Program-made: the position numbers and the translations under genes
The notes under the pieces: generated by a model
Seen by the model: the letters and a program-made list of their open reading frames with translations, nothing else
What the model was told of the DNA's origin: nothing
Database searches by the model: none
In this document: positions 37,181-48,100 of the stretch, one piece after another
Layout of the letters: each line of letters opens with the position of its first letter
Numbering within the stretch: the first letter of the stretch is position 1
NCBI GenBank assembly: GCA_963930775.1
Contig: OZ005701.1
Coordinates: 186,001 to 250,000 of the forward strand
Reading direction: 5' to 3'
Origin: Cliona cf. orientalis
Taxonomy: Eukaryota > Porifera > Demospongiae > Clionaida > Clionaidae
DNA: 64,000 nucleotides

Positions 37181-39166
37181 ATGGCACATCGAATACCAGA
37201 AGAAGGTGATCCATTGCTTTACCCTCCTTCTTCCAACCGTCGTAGGGAGATACAGCCATCTCTACCTTCCCCTATTCCTGAGTTGGAGGGGCCCCTTTCT
37301 TGGGTCAAACAACTCTCCTGTTGTTCCTGCAACATCTGTATCAAATCCAAAGCAGCCATGCTCATTCTTATCTGGAGCATCATGGTCGGTGGATTTTATC
37401 TCGGAGTGCTGATCAGCTTCTGGGGAGCTGGTCTAGTCTGGCAAAACTACAATCGTGTATATAACAAAGATATTACACCTTCGGTCAATTTGGTCGTCTA
37501 TACTGTCCTGGCAGCCTATGCTTTTTCAGCCTTGCTCCTCCTTCTCTATCCTATAAGTGGATATTTGGCCGACATCTACTGTGGTCGCTACAGAGCTGTT
37601 ACCTTGAGTGTGTTGCTCCTCTGGGTGGCTATGGTATTCCTATCGGTGGCTGCCGTGATGGGTATAATAAAGGATTTTGATAGATTTGATGACTTGAAAA
37701 TCCCATTTGGCCTGCTAGTCGTGATTGGCCTGATTTTAATCATCATCGGTCTTGCGGGCTATCAAGCTAATGTCGTTCAGCTTGGCCTTGATCAGTTACT
37801 TGAAGCTCCTAGTGAGAAACTAGGCCTATTCGTGCACTGGCTCATGTGGGCCTACAACTTTGGAGGTATATTTATGGTCGCAATATTTGTAACGATTCCC
37901 TGCTACATTAGTGTGGAGGCTATAAAGGAGAAATTTATACATATTCTAGGCAGTACTCCTTTCATCTGTTTGGCTGTTTTGTCGTTTCTTTTAGCCTTCA
38001 CCTGCTACAACCACGGGTGGTTCTACTCAGAGCCAGGTCAGCATAATCCGTACAAGACTGTGTTCAAGGTTCTCAACTTTGCCAGAAAGAACAAGTACCC
38101 GCTCCAACGCAGTGCCTTCACCTTCTGTGATGACTTCAGACCCTCGAGGATCGATTTTGCCAAGGAGAGGTTCGGAGGACCTTTCACCACCTCTCAAGTC
38201 GAAGACGTAAAGACTTTCTTGAGGATAGTGGTCGTTTTGCTCGCCCTTGGACCCATCTTTGTGGTCGAGATTCCTGGCTCTTACTATCTCTATCCTGTCT
38301 TTGCCCTTCATGTTGGCAAAAACCTGCAGTTTCGTGATGATAAACCATGTAGAAAGCCAGTGGACTGGGCGCTTCTCCAAAGTGGTGCATTTGGGTGTAT
38401 ATTTTCGATGCTATTCCTGCCTGCATACATCTGGGTTGTTTTCTCTCTCCTTCGTAAACGAGTGCCAAGGATACTAAACCGTCTGTGGTGTGCAATGGTC
38501 ATGTCACTGGCTGGTGTCCTTTGCCTGTTGATAATTGATCTAGTTGGGCATTTTCAATATCACCATCGTCACGGTACCAAAAATAACACATGCTTATTTA
38601 CGTCGAACTATCTATACACAGTGAAGAAGCACCATCCTGTACCAATGCCAATTGTCCTAAAAATGCATATTGGTGCGATTATTGTTCCCACTATCATGCT
38701 AAACATTGGCTATCTGCTGATTCAGGCCACTAGCTTTGAGTTCATCTCAGCTCAGAGCCCTCACTCAATGAAAGGTCTTCTTGTTGGAGTCTTTTTTGCC
38801 ATCAAAGGTCTGTTCCAGTTCATCAGTGCAGCTGCTGTGGTGCCTTTTGCCATTCCCAGGATTTGGAACAACATCAACCCAGTCACAAATTGTGCCTTTG
38901 GCTACTACCTCTTCAACATCATCGTAGCTTTAACAGGTCTGGTGATTTTCACCATAGTGATAAGAAGATACAGATATCGTCAAAGAGACGAACGACCTTA
39001 TGACCCTCGCTATGTTGAGCAGTACTACGAACGCTATATCGGAGACCCTTCTCGTAGCTCAACTAATGGTGGGTACTCTTCGAGTGAGGAGCGCATGCAT
39101 CATGAAGAGTTGGGGCACACATGCTCTGATAGCACTAGTACCGTAACAGTGATGTCATCTCACTAG
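37181..39166 (+). CDS. Divergent POT/SLC15-like transporter, copy 2
   Basis: 661 residues, single coding exon, with the same architecture as copy 1: pre-TM1 CSCNICIKSK, MFS loop LLYPISGYLADIYCGRYRAV, AGYQANVVQLGLDQL, the FYSEPGQHNPYKT block, the FAKERFGGPFTTSQVEDVK block, and EFISAQSPHSMKGLLVGVFF near TM10. Outside these blocks it is clearly diverged from copies 1 and 3, especially in the extracellular loops, where substrate or partner differences could lie. The tail is Ser/Thr-rich. No ExxER motif is seen in TM1. Confidence 0.8.
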   Translation: MAHRIPEEGDPLLYPPSSNRRREIQPSLPSPIPELEGPLSWVKQLSCCSCNICIKSKAAMLILIWSIMVGGFYLGVLISFWGAGLVWQNYNRVYNKDITPSVNLVVYTVLAAYAFSALLLLLYPISGYLADIYCGRYRAVTLSVLLLWVAMVFLSVAAVMGIIKDFDRFDDLKIPFGLLVVIGLILIIIGLAGYQANVVQLGLDQLLEAPSEKLGLFVHWLMWAYNFGGIFMVAIFVTIPCYISVEAIKEKFIHILGSTPFICLAVLSFLLAFTCYNHGWFYSEPGQHNPYKTVFKVLNFARKNKYPLQRSAFTFCDDFRPSRIDFAKERFGGPFTTSQVEDVKTFLRIVVVLLALGPIFVVEIPGSYYLYPVFALHVGKNLQFRDDKPCRKPVDWALLQSGAFGCIFSMLFLPAYIWVVFSLLRKRVPRILNRLWCAMVMSLAGVLCLLIIDLVGHFQYHHRHGTKNNTCLFTSNYLYTVKKHHPVPMPIVLKMHIGAIIVPTIMLNIGYLLIQATSFEFISAQSPHSMKGLLVGVFFAIKGLFQFISAAAVVPFAIPRIWNNINPVTNCAFGYYLFNIIVALTGLVIFTIVIRRYRYRQRDERPYDPRYVEQYYERYIGDPSRSSTNGGYSSSEERMHHEELGHTCSDSTSTVTVMSSH

Positions 39167-40179
39167 CTAGGTGGGGGGAAGTAGCTATGTACAGCAGCCA
39201 ATGCAGTGCAGGGGGGTGCAAATCTTGTGGGGTGTATATAGAGAACAGATTTTTAAAACTGTTTTTGTAGATAGATAGAGGCTAATTTTTTTGAGTGTAT
39301 TTGCCAATTTTATCTGTGATCATCTGATTCAGTTGACACTGTTCAGTTACGAAATCAATAATCAAAAGTGTTATTTTGTAAGCTGCAGTTCAGTTTACTC
39401 TGTCACATTACACAATGTTATGCTTTATGCTTATTGACAGCCTCACACCTTCTAAAAATTTCCAAATTAGCTATATATAGCAGCTACCTATAGCTAGCTA
39501 TGAGACTTTTTCCATGAAAAATTCTCAGGACTTGTATACAAGTGCTACGATATAGTATATAGCCATATATAGGATCGAGCAGAAATTGAAAGGTTTATGA
39601 ATATAATACTATACTACACTGCTAGTACAGCACTATTTGTAGTACCGTAGTTTATGCATGATGTAGTTGGTGGTTGTACGTCAACAGTTACTACAGTACT
39701 CTGCAGCTGACATTATTTCCTTTATAAGTTTCCCATTTTCTATCATGTGAAGCACTTTAGTCCTTTGAACATGTTTGGGAAAAGCACAATTTTTTTTTAT
39801 ATCCGATGAGTAGCTATACTCCATGCACTACTGTAATATATATATGCATGCTATAGGATGTATAGCACTGTTATTGTAAAATGTCATGTTCCGTGACTAT
39901 ACATTCATAAAGTTTACGAAACCCGTGTTTAGAAAACACGGTTGACCATACATTGGCTGTGGATGCAAGCAAAAGGCATGATACTGGCCATCATGAATTA
40001 TTAGTCATACAAGCAGAGGTAGTTTATAAGGAGAGTTGAAAGTTAGTATAAAGTGAAGCAATTTGGCATGCAGTTCCAAGTAGAACCGTGAGCAAGTAAA
40101 CTATACAAGTATTATTATTTTTGGCAGATCAAAATAAGATTTTACTCGTGTATACGATTGCTGATTGATATAGCTAGAT
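39167..40179. other. Intergenic region between transporter copies 2 and 3
   Basis: AT-rich with short GTAGCTA-type simple repeats. It contains a short hairpin, AACCCGTGTTT then AAACACGGTT, at about 39918-39943. No gene seen. Confidence 0.5.
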
Positions 40180-42243
40180 ATGGCTCATCGTACTGGAGAG
40201 AATGATCTACTGATTCATCATGGAGCCAGAGCCAGGCCAAGTGAAGCACAGCCATCTCTCCCCTCGCCCATTTCAGAGCTACAAGGAGTCCGTTCTTTGC
40301 TCAGACAGCTCTCCTGTCGTTCCTGCAATATCTGTATCAAATCCAAACCAGCAGTGCTCATTTTAGTGTGGAGCATCGTCATTGGAGCTATCTACCTCTG
40401 TCTGCTGACAGTATTTCTTGTGGTCGGGTTTGCCCTACGGAATAACGTGTCCAAACGTATTGACAAAAAGCTCAACCTGGTCATTTGTGCATATGTTGTT
40501 GAATGTGCCATACTAGCGCTGGTCATGCTGCTCTATCCAGTGAGTGGGTACATAGCTGATGTATACTGCGGCCGCTACAAGGCTGTCACATGTAGTTTTA
40601 TCTTTCTCTGGATTGCTGCATTTTCTCTCTCCTGTGCCTCAGGAATTGGAATAAAAGTGAATTTTGATCGTTTTGGAGGCCTTGCAGTTCCAATGGGGCT
40701 ATTCGTGGCCGTATCTCTAATTTTGATAATTTTGAGTCTGGCCTGCTATCAAGCCAATGTCTTTCAGCTTGGCCTAGATCAGCTCTTTGAAGCTCCGAGT
40801 GAGAAATTAGGCCTATTTGTGCACTGGCTCATGTGGACATATACGTTGGGAAATTTCATAGCACTTATGAGTCTTTTGCTTCTGCCATGCTACGTCGACA
40901 AAAAAGATCCAGTCCAGATGAAGCTACAGGACGGTCTTGCATCTGGGCCATTCGTATTGTTGGTCGTCCTTACCTTTCTCTTAGTATTCACCTGCTACAA
41001 CCACGGGTGGTTCTACTCAGAGCCAGGTCAGCATAATCCTTACAAGACTGTGTTAAAGATTCTCAACTTTGCCAGAAAGAACAAGTACCCACTCCGACGC
41101 AGTGCCTTCACCTTCTGTGATGACTTCAGACCCTCGAGAATCGACTTTGCCAAGGAGAGGTTCGGAGGACCTTTCACCACCTCTCAAGTCGAAGACGTAA
41201 AGACATTGCTAAGAGTGGGGTCTGTCTTACTAGCTCTTGGGCCTTTATTCGTGCTCGAAATTCCAGGCTCATTTGGCATGTTTCCTCTTTTTGCCCTACA
41301 CGTTAGCAAAAATGTCCAGTTTTTTGCGAATCGTTCCTGCTCCTCACCTGTGAAATGGATACTAATCCAAAGCGGTGCTATTGGATACATTGCATCCATC
41401 ATATTCCTTCCATTGTACATGTGGGTCGTGTACTCGCTTCTCAGAAAGAGAGTCCCAAGAATTCTCAATCGGTTACAGTTTTCTGTTGTGCTATCAATAG
41501 TGGGCGTGTTGTGTTTGTCGATGATTGATCTCATAGGACATTTTCACCATCAGCATCAATACCCAAATGCAACAAACAGCACCTGCCTTTTCACATCACC
41601 CTACCAGGTCTCAGATGAAGGCACTCCAACCATACTTGACATGCACTGGAGTGTCAGTATTGTGCCTTGTGTTCTGCTAAATGTTGGATCTTTGCTTATC
41701 AGAGCGACGGCGTTTGAGTTCATCTCAGCTCAGAGTCCTCACTCGATGAAAGGTCTTCTTGTTGGAGTCTTCTTTGCCATCAAAGGTCTGTTCCAGTTCA
41801 TCAGTGCAGCTGCTGTGGTGCCTTTTGCCATTCCCAAGATATGGAACGGAATCCACTCGGTGACTAACTGTGGCTTTGGCTACTATCTCTTCACCATAGT
41901 GGTGGCTTCAGTAGGTCTGGTGGTGTTCTCCATAGTCGTCAGAAGGTACAGCTATCGTCAGAGGGACGAGAGACCTTATGATACACGCTTTGCCGAGCAG
42001 TACTACGAGCGGTACATCAGCAGCGCACATAGCTCGACGACTGGAGCGTGCAGTTCTAGCGAAGAAAACACCTACAATGAGGAACTGGGTTACACATGTT
42101 CCGACAGCAGTGACCCTATGACCTCTACCAGCAGAGATTATGGAACAAGTAGAAAAATGCAAAACGGTAGAAATTTCCTACAACCACATCAGTTGAGTGA
42201 TAAACTGACGGGTAATGGTGTCAATAGAAATACCAGAAAATGA
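40180..42243 (+). CDS. Divergent POT/SLC15-like transporter, copy 3
   Basis: 687 residues, single coding exon. It shares the family blocks with copies 1 and 2. Its last third, from EFISAQSPHSMKG to RQRDERPYD, is almost identical to copy 1 at nucleotide level (compare 41716-42000 with 35710-35994), whereas its N-terminal half resembles copy 2 at least as much (SEAQPSLPSPI.ELQG, FDRFGGLAVPMGL). This mosaic pattern suggests gene conversion. It has a longer hydrophilic C-terminal tail than its neighbours. Substrate unknown. Confidence 0.8.
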   Translation: MAHRTGENDLLIHHGARARPSEAQPSLPSPISELQGVRSLLRQLSCRSCNICIKSKPAVLILVWSIVIGAIYLCLLTVFLVVGFALRNNVSKRIDKKLNLVICAYVVECAILALVMLLYPVSGYIADVYCGRYKAVTCSFIFLWIAAFSLSCASGIGIKVNFDRFGGLAVPMGLFVAVSLILIILSLACYQANVFQLGLDQLFEAPSEKLGLFVHWLMWTYTLGNFIALMSLLLLPCYVDKKDPVQMKLQDGLASGPFVLLVVLTFLLVFTCYNHGWFYSEPGQHNPYKTVLKILNFARKNKYPLRRSAFTFCDDFRPSRIDFAKERFGGPFTTSQVEDVKTLLRVGSVLLALGPLFVLEIPGSFGMFPLFALHVSKNVQFFANRSCSSPVKWILIQSGAIGYIASIIFLPLYMWVVYSLLRKRVPRILNRLQFSVVLSIVGVLCLSMIDLIGHFHHQHQYPNATNSTCLFTSPYQVSDEGTPTILDMHWSVSIVPCVLLNVGSLLIRATAFEFISAQSPHSMKGLLVGVFFAIKGLFQFISAAAVVPFAIPKIWNGIHSVTNCGFGYYLFTIVVASVGLVVFSIVVRRYSYRQRDERPYDTRFAEQYYERYISSAHSSTTGACSSSEENTYNEELGYTCSDSSDPMTSTSRDYGTSRKMQNGRNFLQPHQLSDKLTGNGVNRNTRK

Positions 42244-42922
42244 CAGTACAAAGAGAACATGATTGTACCTGTGCATGCAAAGGTACAATAATATGCTAGC
42301 TATAGGAATACACATACTCATACTGGTAACTATGATTACACATGTTATTATGGTGTATTATGGTGCACTGTTAGAGCCATGCATTAGCAGCTTTAAAAGA
42401 AGTGATATTGCTTTATTGTTTAGCAAACTTTCCAAAGAGTGAGGAACACCTCTCTTTTCACGTGATATTCACCTAGGAATTGCAATCACTGTTGACAAGA
42501 TTGATATCTGTTTATTTGTTGGCCGTGCATGGGAATAGTGTGCTTGTCAAAAGATAATTACCAGTGACTGAGATTTCTTCTTTTGTCACTGCATGTATGT
42601 GCTATTTATATACCTGCAGTCATTAGTTGATGTATAAAAGCTACTGGTGTACTAGAGCTACGAGACCACTTGAGTTGGTATGAATAATAAATATTGCATG
42701 GGGTGTGGGAAGTAACTACGTATGTTGAAATTATTATTTTATCTCTATTCAATCTATAGCAGCATTGAAAAGTACAATTTGTGGATAAAATTAAAATTGA
42801 GAACAAAAGGTGTAGCCTAAGATTGGATAGTTATTAATAGCTAGCTAAGGTTGATAGCTTAATGCATGCAGAATCAGATGGTTTTGATCGCTGTGAAGTA
42901 GTAGCTAAGCTGTAGCTGTCGG
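42244..42922. other. Convergent 3' intergenic region
   Basis: About 680 bp between the stops of transporter copy 3 (plus) and the four-TM protein (minus). AT-rich; nothing supportable. Confidence 0.55.
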
Positions 42923-44682
42923 TCAGCCTGTAATGGCCTCTTTGATGGTGTACTTGACAACCTTGTCATTCCACTCCTTCACCATGAAGATAAGAGACCA
43001 CACCCCCAGGAAACCAAATAGAAACACGGTGATGAAGCAGAACGCCTACAAGAAAATAATTTTTGTAAAATCTATTGCTACCATCATCTAAAGTTAGCAT
43101 GATTATAAAAATTTAATGTTGCATCACAAAACGTACACTAGCGACTGCCATTGAAGTGGTGATTCTGTCAAAAGTTGTGTCGGCCCAGTCTGCAGCATAC
43201 ACAGCCGTGACCACACCCCCAGCAAGGTGACCAACCGCAAAGAACATGCTGAAGATAAAATCCTGTAGTCAAAATGGCAATAGTACAAAAAAATTAATGA
43301 CCCAATACAGAGTTGAATGGCTAATTCTGATAAATTTATATATAGCAATATTTCTGTTTGAAACCACGTATGGCTGACTGCTCACCCATTAGCTCAGTTG
43401 GTGGTCAACAAGTCATAATAATTAAGAATGTTGGTTGCTAGGCAATGATGAGCAAGTACGATGACATGGCAACTACAAAGTGTTAGGGTGGGGCAGTTGG
43501 CTGCTGTGTGGGGTGATTGAAGTATGCCTCTTATGGGACTTTGAAGACATGCCAATACACTGTTTGTGATTGTTCAGTAAGAGAATGGCTTCACAGCAAA
43601 TTAAAAACTATACTGTCACCACCTGAGCCTGTCTTCAGTGAATTCTATATTCATGTTCAATCAATAATAAGCAAGTTGCAGCAATTGAACGTGTGTGTGC
43701 TTGTGAGTGTGTGAGTGCTGTGTGTTGCATCACAGCTTTGAACTGATCTGAGTCAATAGAAGCTTTAGACAATGCAATACCAGAGAACCTGATAAAGGGT
43801 ATCAGGTGCACGTAACTGTTGCCAGGCTCAGGGCGAAAAAATAAATAAGGGATCAACATAGCAAACCAGTCACTCATTGTTGCCTAGCTACCAGCCAACC
43901 AGCTTAACAATTTAGGCAGCCATAGTCCATTAATTAATATATAGCTACAACAGCTCATACCAAATTTACATCAAGTTAGGAGTGTAGCTATAAGTCTCAC
44001 AATAATAATATATTATTGTAGCTACCCAGGCCTTTCAATTATACCGTGAAGGTTGAGAAAATAATATAGAGATTGTCACAAACATGGATATGCACTAGTA
44101 CTTGAGAATACTTACAATGATGAGGAATATCTTGATCTTCAAATTGATCAAACCAATGTTACAGATCCGCACAATGATGAAGAGTAGCTCCACGATAATA
44201 GCAAGAGCAGCAATCCCTATCACGAATCCGGCCGACCCATACGAGTTCGGATCAACAAGGTTAGTGACACGACTTGAACTATTGCTGCTGCTCAGTGCCA
44301 TCCGGAATGCTTTCAGCTGATCGTCTTCAGCAATGTACCCCAGAGCCACTGCAGCTGCAACCAGAGCGGGGAGAGAACCAACCTAAGGATAAAAAATTTC
44401 AATAGCATCAATCATCCTGGTCAACGATTTACCCCGGGGCCCATGGCCAACTATCATAGAGAGACTGAGACTCAGTGAGAGCACATAACAATCTGTGCCA
44501 TTTACAAGTATAGCATATTAAAAAAAACCGGAAAGAAAAGATCTAGTGATATGACTAGATTACCCAAAACTTACTAGCGGTGCAATGATTCTTAGCGCCG
44601 TCTCAATGCCTCCCTGCCAGAAGCTGCATATTGCTCGACCAGGACGCGGGCCCAGTACCTCGCCAGCTACAGATGCTGCCAT
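42923..44682 (-). CDS. Four-TM MARVEL-like membrane protein (207 aa)
   Basis: Four exons join in phase 0: 44682-44575, 44382-44116, 43262-43137 and 43045-42923. The 207-residue product has four hydrophobic helices: around residues 22-50 (IETALRIIAPL into VAAAVALGYIA), 75-105 (SAGFVIGIAALAIIVELLFI), 115-145 (KIFLIIDFIFSMFFAVGHLA) and 165-190 (AFCFITVFLFGFLGVWSLIF), with short cytosolic ends. Size and layout fit the MARVEL group (synaptogyrin/CMTM/MAL-like), which works in vesicle traffic and membrane apposition. The TM3 start with an acidic residue next to aromatic ones (DFIF) is typical. The exact family is not decided. It is transcribed divergently from the first 2A gene across about 450 bp. 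Confidence 0.7.
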
Positions 44683-45130
44683 GCTTAAGCTTCGACTTTT
44701 TCTCTTGAATTGAACAGAGCTGATGATCAAGGCTACAGATCACTTGCTGTGATGATGTTTAGTGCGCATGCGTACTCATGGATCAGCCCCACCCTGCATA
44801 CCATACAAGCGCAGCGCCGCACTGAAGTGAGCCCCACCCTTTTTGGAAGTATTCCCGTGATCCCTATTGGTTCGCGAATCCAGCTAGGTTACGCCCCCCT
44901 TGCCATCGAATTGGTACTAATTTTCGTCTCCCAGTATCAAGCGTAATCGACGTCTCTGTGAAATTCTCTCTCGTTTTCGCGTTGGATCAACCATATCCTT
45001 TTATTATTTCACGACTGATTTGCAGTCAACTCGACTAGAAAAGGTACTACCGTACTCAGGCGCGTGTGATAAACATCCGCCATTTTGTTGCTTCTTGTAC
45101 ACTAGTGCAGGTCCCATTACCAGTGCTCCG
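44683..45130. promoter_or_regulatory. Divergent promoter region upstream of 2A gene copy 1
   Basis: Contains the block shared by all three 2A gene copies: GCGCAGCGCCGC then GAGCCCCACCCTTTTT (here with TGAGCC), TTTTCGTCTCCCA.TATCAAG and TCGTTTTC.CGTTGGATCAA, at about 44812-45000. The same order occurs at about 52532-52700 and 62949-63130. Such conservation outside the reading frame suggests promoter and 5' UTR function. Confidence 0.55.
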
Positions 45131-48100
45131 ATGATGGATGGAGTTGATCTCGACGTTTCCCAGGCTCGCGCCGATCTTCTCCCTGACAAGTATGATCGTC
45201 GCCGGATCAGCGGGGCCCTTACAATTAGGAGGTTGTCCAGCCGTCACTACAAGAGGCAGATGAGTGAGGGGGACGTGTGTAGTGTATGGGTGCTACTGCT
45301 CCTTCTCGTCTGCTCCCTACATCACGTGATTCACTCCAAGCAATGGCGGTCGTTCAAGAGAAGGCATGCCGTGCTGATCTGGTTTGTCTCTTTGCCGGTG
45401 GTTTTTTGTTGGAAAGTTGGGAAGAAGCTTTGGAAGGTGTTGGGGCTGTCGGATGTGCTCTATTATTGCTTGGTCTCTTTGCCGATGGCTTTGTGTGGGA
45501 AAGCTGCTCAGATTTGCCAGGAACTTTGGAATGAGTTTGTGGAGTCGGATGCGGTGTGTGATGGAGTGGCGATGTTAGGACTGTACTGGGAACTCATTCT
45601 TGACCTGTGGCTGTTTCTAGAGAGATACTGGCCGACTACCGAGATTCATATAACGTACATGCTGTGTATCATAGAGCCGGACAATGCTAGACCAAGGAGA
45701 GGGAGGGGGAGGGAGAGGTCAAAGGCCACCAAGGAGCCTATCGTTTGTGTCGTGTGTGAAGTGGTCCTGTGCTATGGGACGGGGTGGGCGTGGTTTAGGT
45801 CACTCCTGATTGGACCGTCCCATTTTGTCATACGTCGACTGCTGATCATGTCTGGAGACGTGGAACTCAACCCTGGACCTCTCACTGGTAAGGAGCTGTG
45901 TCTGTGTCTGCAGCATGGATAATAATATTTGTGATCAACTCCATCTTTTTGTAGATCATAAGACGGTTGAAGAAATACTTGAAACTATTGACGACACTGT
46001 CTTAGGTATACCCCTGATTAATATCATATTATAGCGGGAAATTTTTGAGGGATCCAATTTTCATGGATAATTGACCAACTGCGAAATTAAATAGTAAAAC
46101 TCGCCTATCTGTGAAAATTCCACCCTTCAAAAATTCCCCTCTGTACGGTAATACATGTAATTTCATTGCTACGACTATCACACTGCACAGGAGTGGATGA
46201 CTGGAATATTGTGGTGATAGAGTGCAAGTCACTGGCTGCCAAGTGGGAGCAGTTGAGCATCTACCTCGGACTCTCCTTTGAAGTGACTGAGAACATCAAG
46301 GGCTCTGGTGACAACTACCACTACTGGAGTGAAGCCCTCAAGCACTGGATCAAACGGAATTACAACACCAAGAAGTACGAGTTACCATCTTGGAGGAGCC
46401 TCCTCAAAGCAGTGGCTAAGGAAGACAAGCTGATGTTCTACAATTTAGCAGCGCAACACAAAGGTATGCATTCTCTCTGCTGAATAATATCATATAGTAA
46501 GAAATTTTTGAGGGAGAAAATTTTCGCAGATTGGTAGAAGGGAGCATTTTGTGGAAAAAATTTTTGTGGAATGGTAAACTGATTGCATAATGGGTGGGGC
46601 ATGCCTAAAGTTTCATGGAGAAACTTTTGCAAGTGGTTGTAAAATTACGAAATTCGTGAAAACTTTCTCCCTCAAAAGTTTCCCACTATATGGTACGCTA
46701 CCAATGTATTTACAGTTTACTATTATTTATTTCAGTAAAATCTGATGGTGCTGAACAAATAGAGGCTGGAACTACTGAAAGTAGTTTACACGAGTCTAAA
46801 GGTGAGCTGGTAGTTCATCGTTATTGTATATTATTGATTTAAGATTGTGTCTTATTTCATAGGCGCTGAGGGACTCGGTTCTCCAGATACCACTAAATCA
46901 TGCAGAACACCCTCAGAGTCTCTTACAACTTCTCCACGGAGCCATATTCACCCAGCAAGAAGAGGAAGCAGCAGATCTAGGTCACTGGGGAGGGTCTTTA
47001 AACTATTATCCAAGGCAAGGAGAAAGTCCAAGAGCACAAAAGAAGTCAAAGGTGAACATTGCTAAGTTGTCATCACTGCGGTTTGTTTCTAAGGTCATGT
47101 TAACATGTATGCAGGTGCTGAGGGAGGTACTCCAGACACAGCTGAACTAGGCTGTGCTCCTTCTCCCCCCACTCCTCCCTCTATCAGTTCGAATCCTGAA
47201 GAGAAACAGCGCCATTTCTTGCTCTCAGGTGCTGAGGGAGGTACTCCAGACACAGCTGAACTAGGCAGAGCTCCCTCTTCCCCCATCTCTCCCTCAAGCT
47301 CTGACTATTTGACTCCTGCAGTGAAAGAGAAGCTGTATGAGAAAGTCAGCCCTAAGTCAGAGGAAATGACTTACAAATTTCAAAAGCTCTACACAGCTAC
47401 CAGAAGATCTCTCCGGGATGAAAAGGTGACTGTCGCAGAACTGGTTCGTCATTTGGAGTGCTTGGGAACAATTAAACCCATTTACAAGGATGCAGGTCAA
47501 AGTCCATTGCGACACCAACTACCAGGACTAGCAAACATACAACATGTGGATGATGTCATGTCTGTTGTCAAGGACTACTGCTCATTCTTTAATTACCACA
47601 TCGTGGCTCATATAATTGAAGAGTTCGGGACCCCAAAAGACAAAGATAACTTGGCAGCTTATAGGAAGGACTTTGAAGATTACGCTCAGTGCTGTGTCGT
47701 TGAGGGATTGATGAAAGTTGGTGAAATGAGCGAAGAAGGCTTTTCAAATATCTTTGTGACACTGGACGATTCATTTGACGATTGCACTTTAAGGTACCTG
47801 AATGTCTTCATCGCTGACGTAAGAAAGGTTCTCAACATATCATCAGATGTCGAACTCAGACTGTGCTACATCAACCTTGGCAGTATAAAGCTGACCTTTC
47901 AACTCCCCCTCTCTCTCCGTCAAGACATCTTTCCTCTCTCTCCTGAGCAAGAAGCATCACTAGCTGCTCTAGGTGTTGTGGAGCTCTCCTGTGGGGACTA
48001 CCAGTTCACTAGACAACAGAATAAGGTAAGCTATGGCTAATGACATCATTGGATGACTGGTTGACCTTTGTCCTGTGTCTGTCCCGGCCGGCTGTCTGGC

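Noticed and set aside
43387..43445. tRNA-like start (TAGCTCAGTTGG, an A-box match)
   Set aside because: No B box (GGTTCGAATCC-like), no acceptor-stem pairing and no cloverleaf could be drawn; it lies inside an intron of the four-TM gene.
45857..45880. 2A motif as a trace of an inserted RNA virus
   Set aside because: It occurs at the same exon edge in each gene copy, with conserved cellular-type domains downstream and no viral capsid or polymerase coding nearby.
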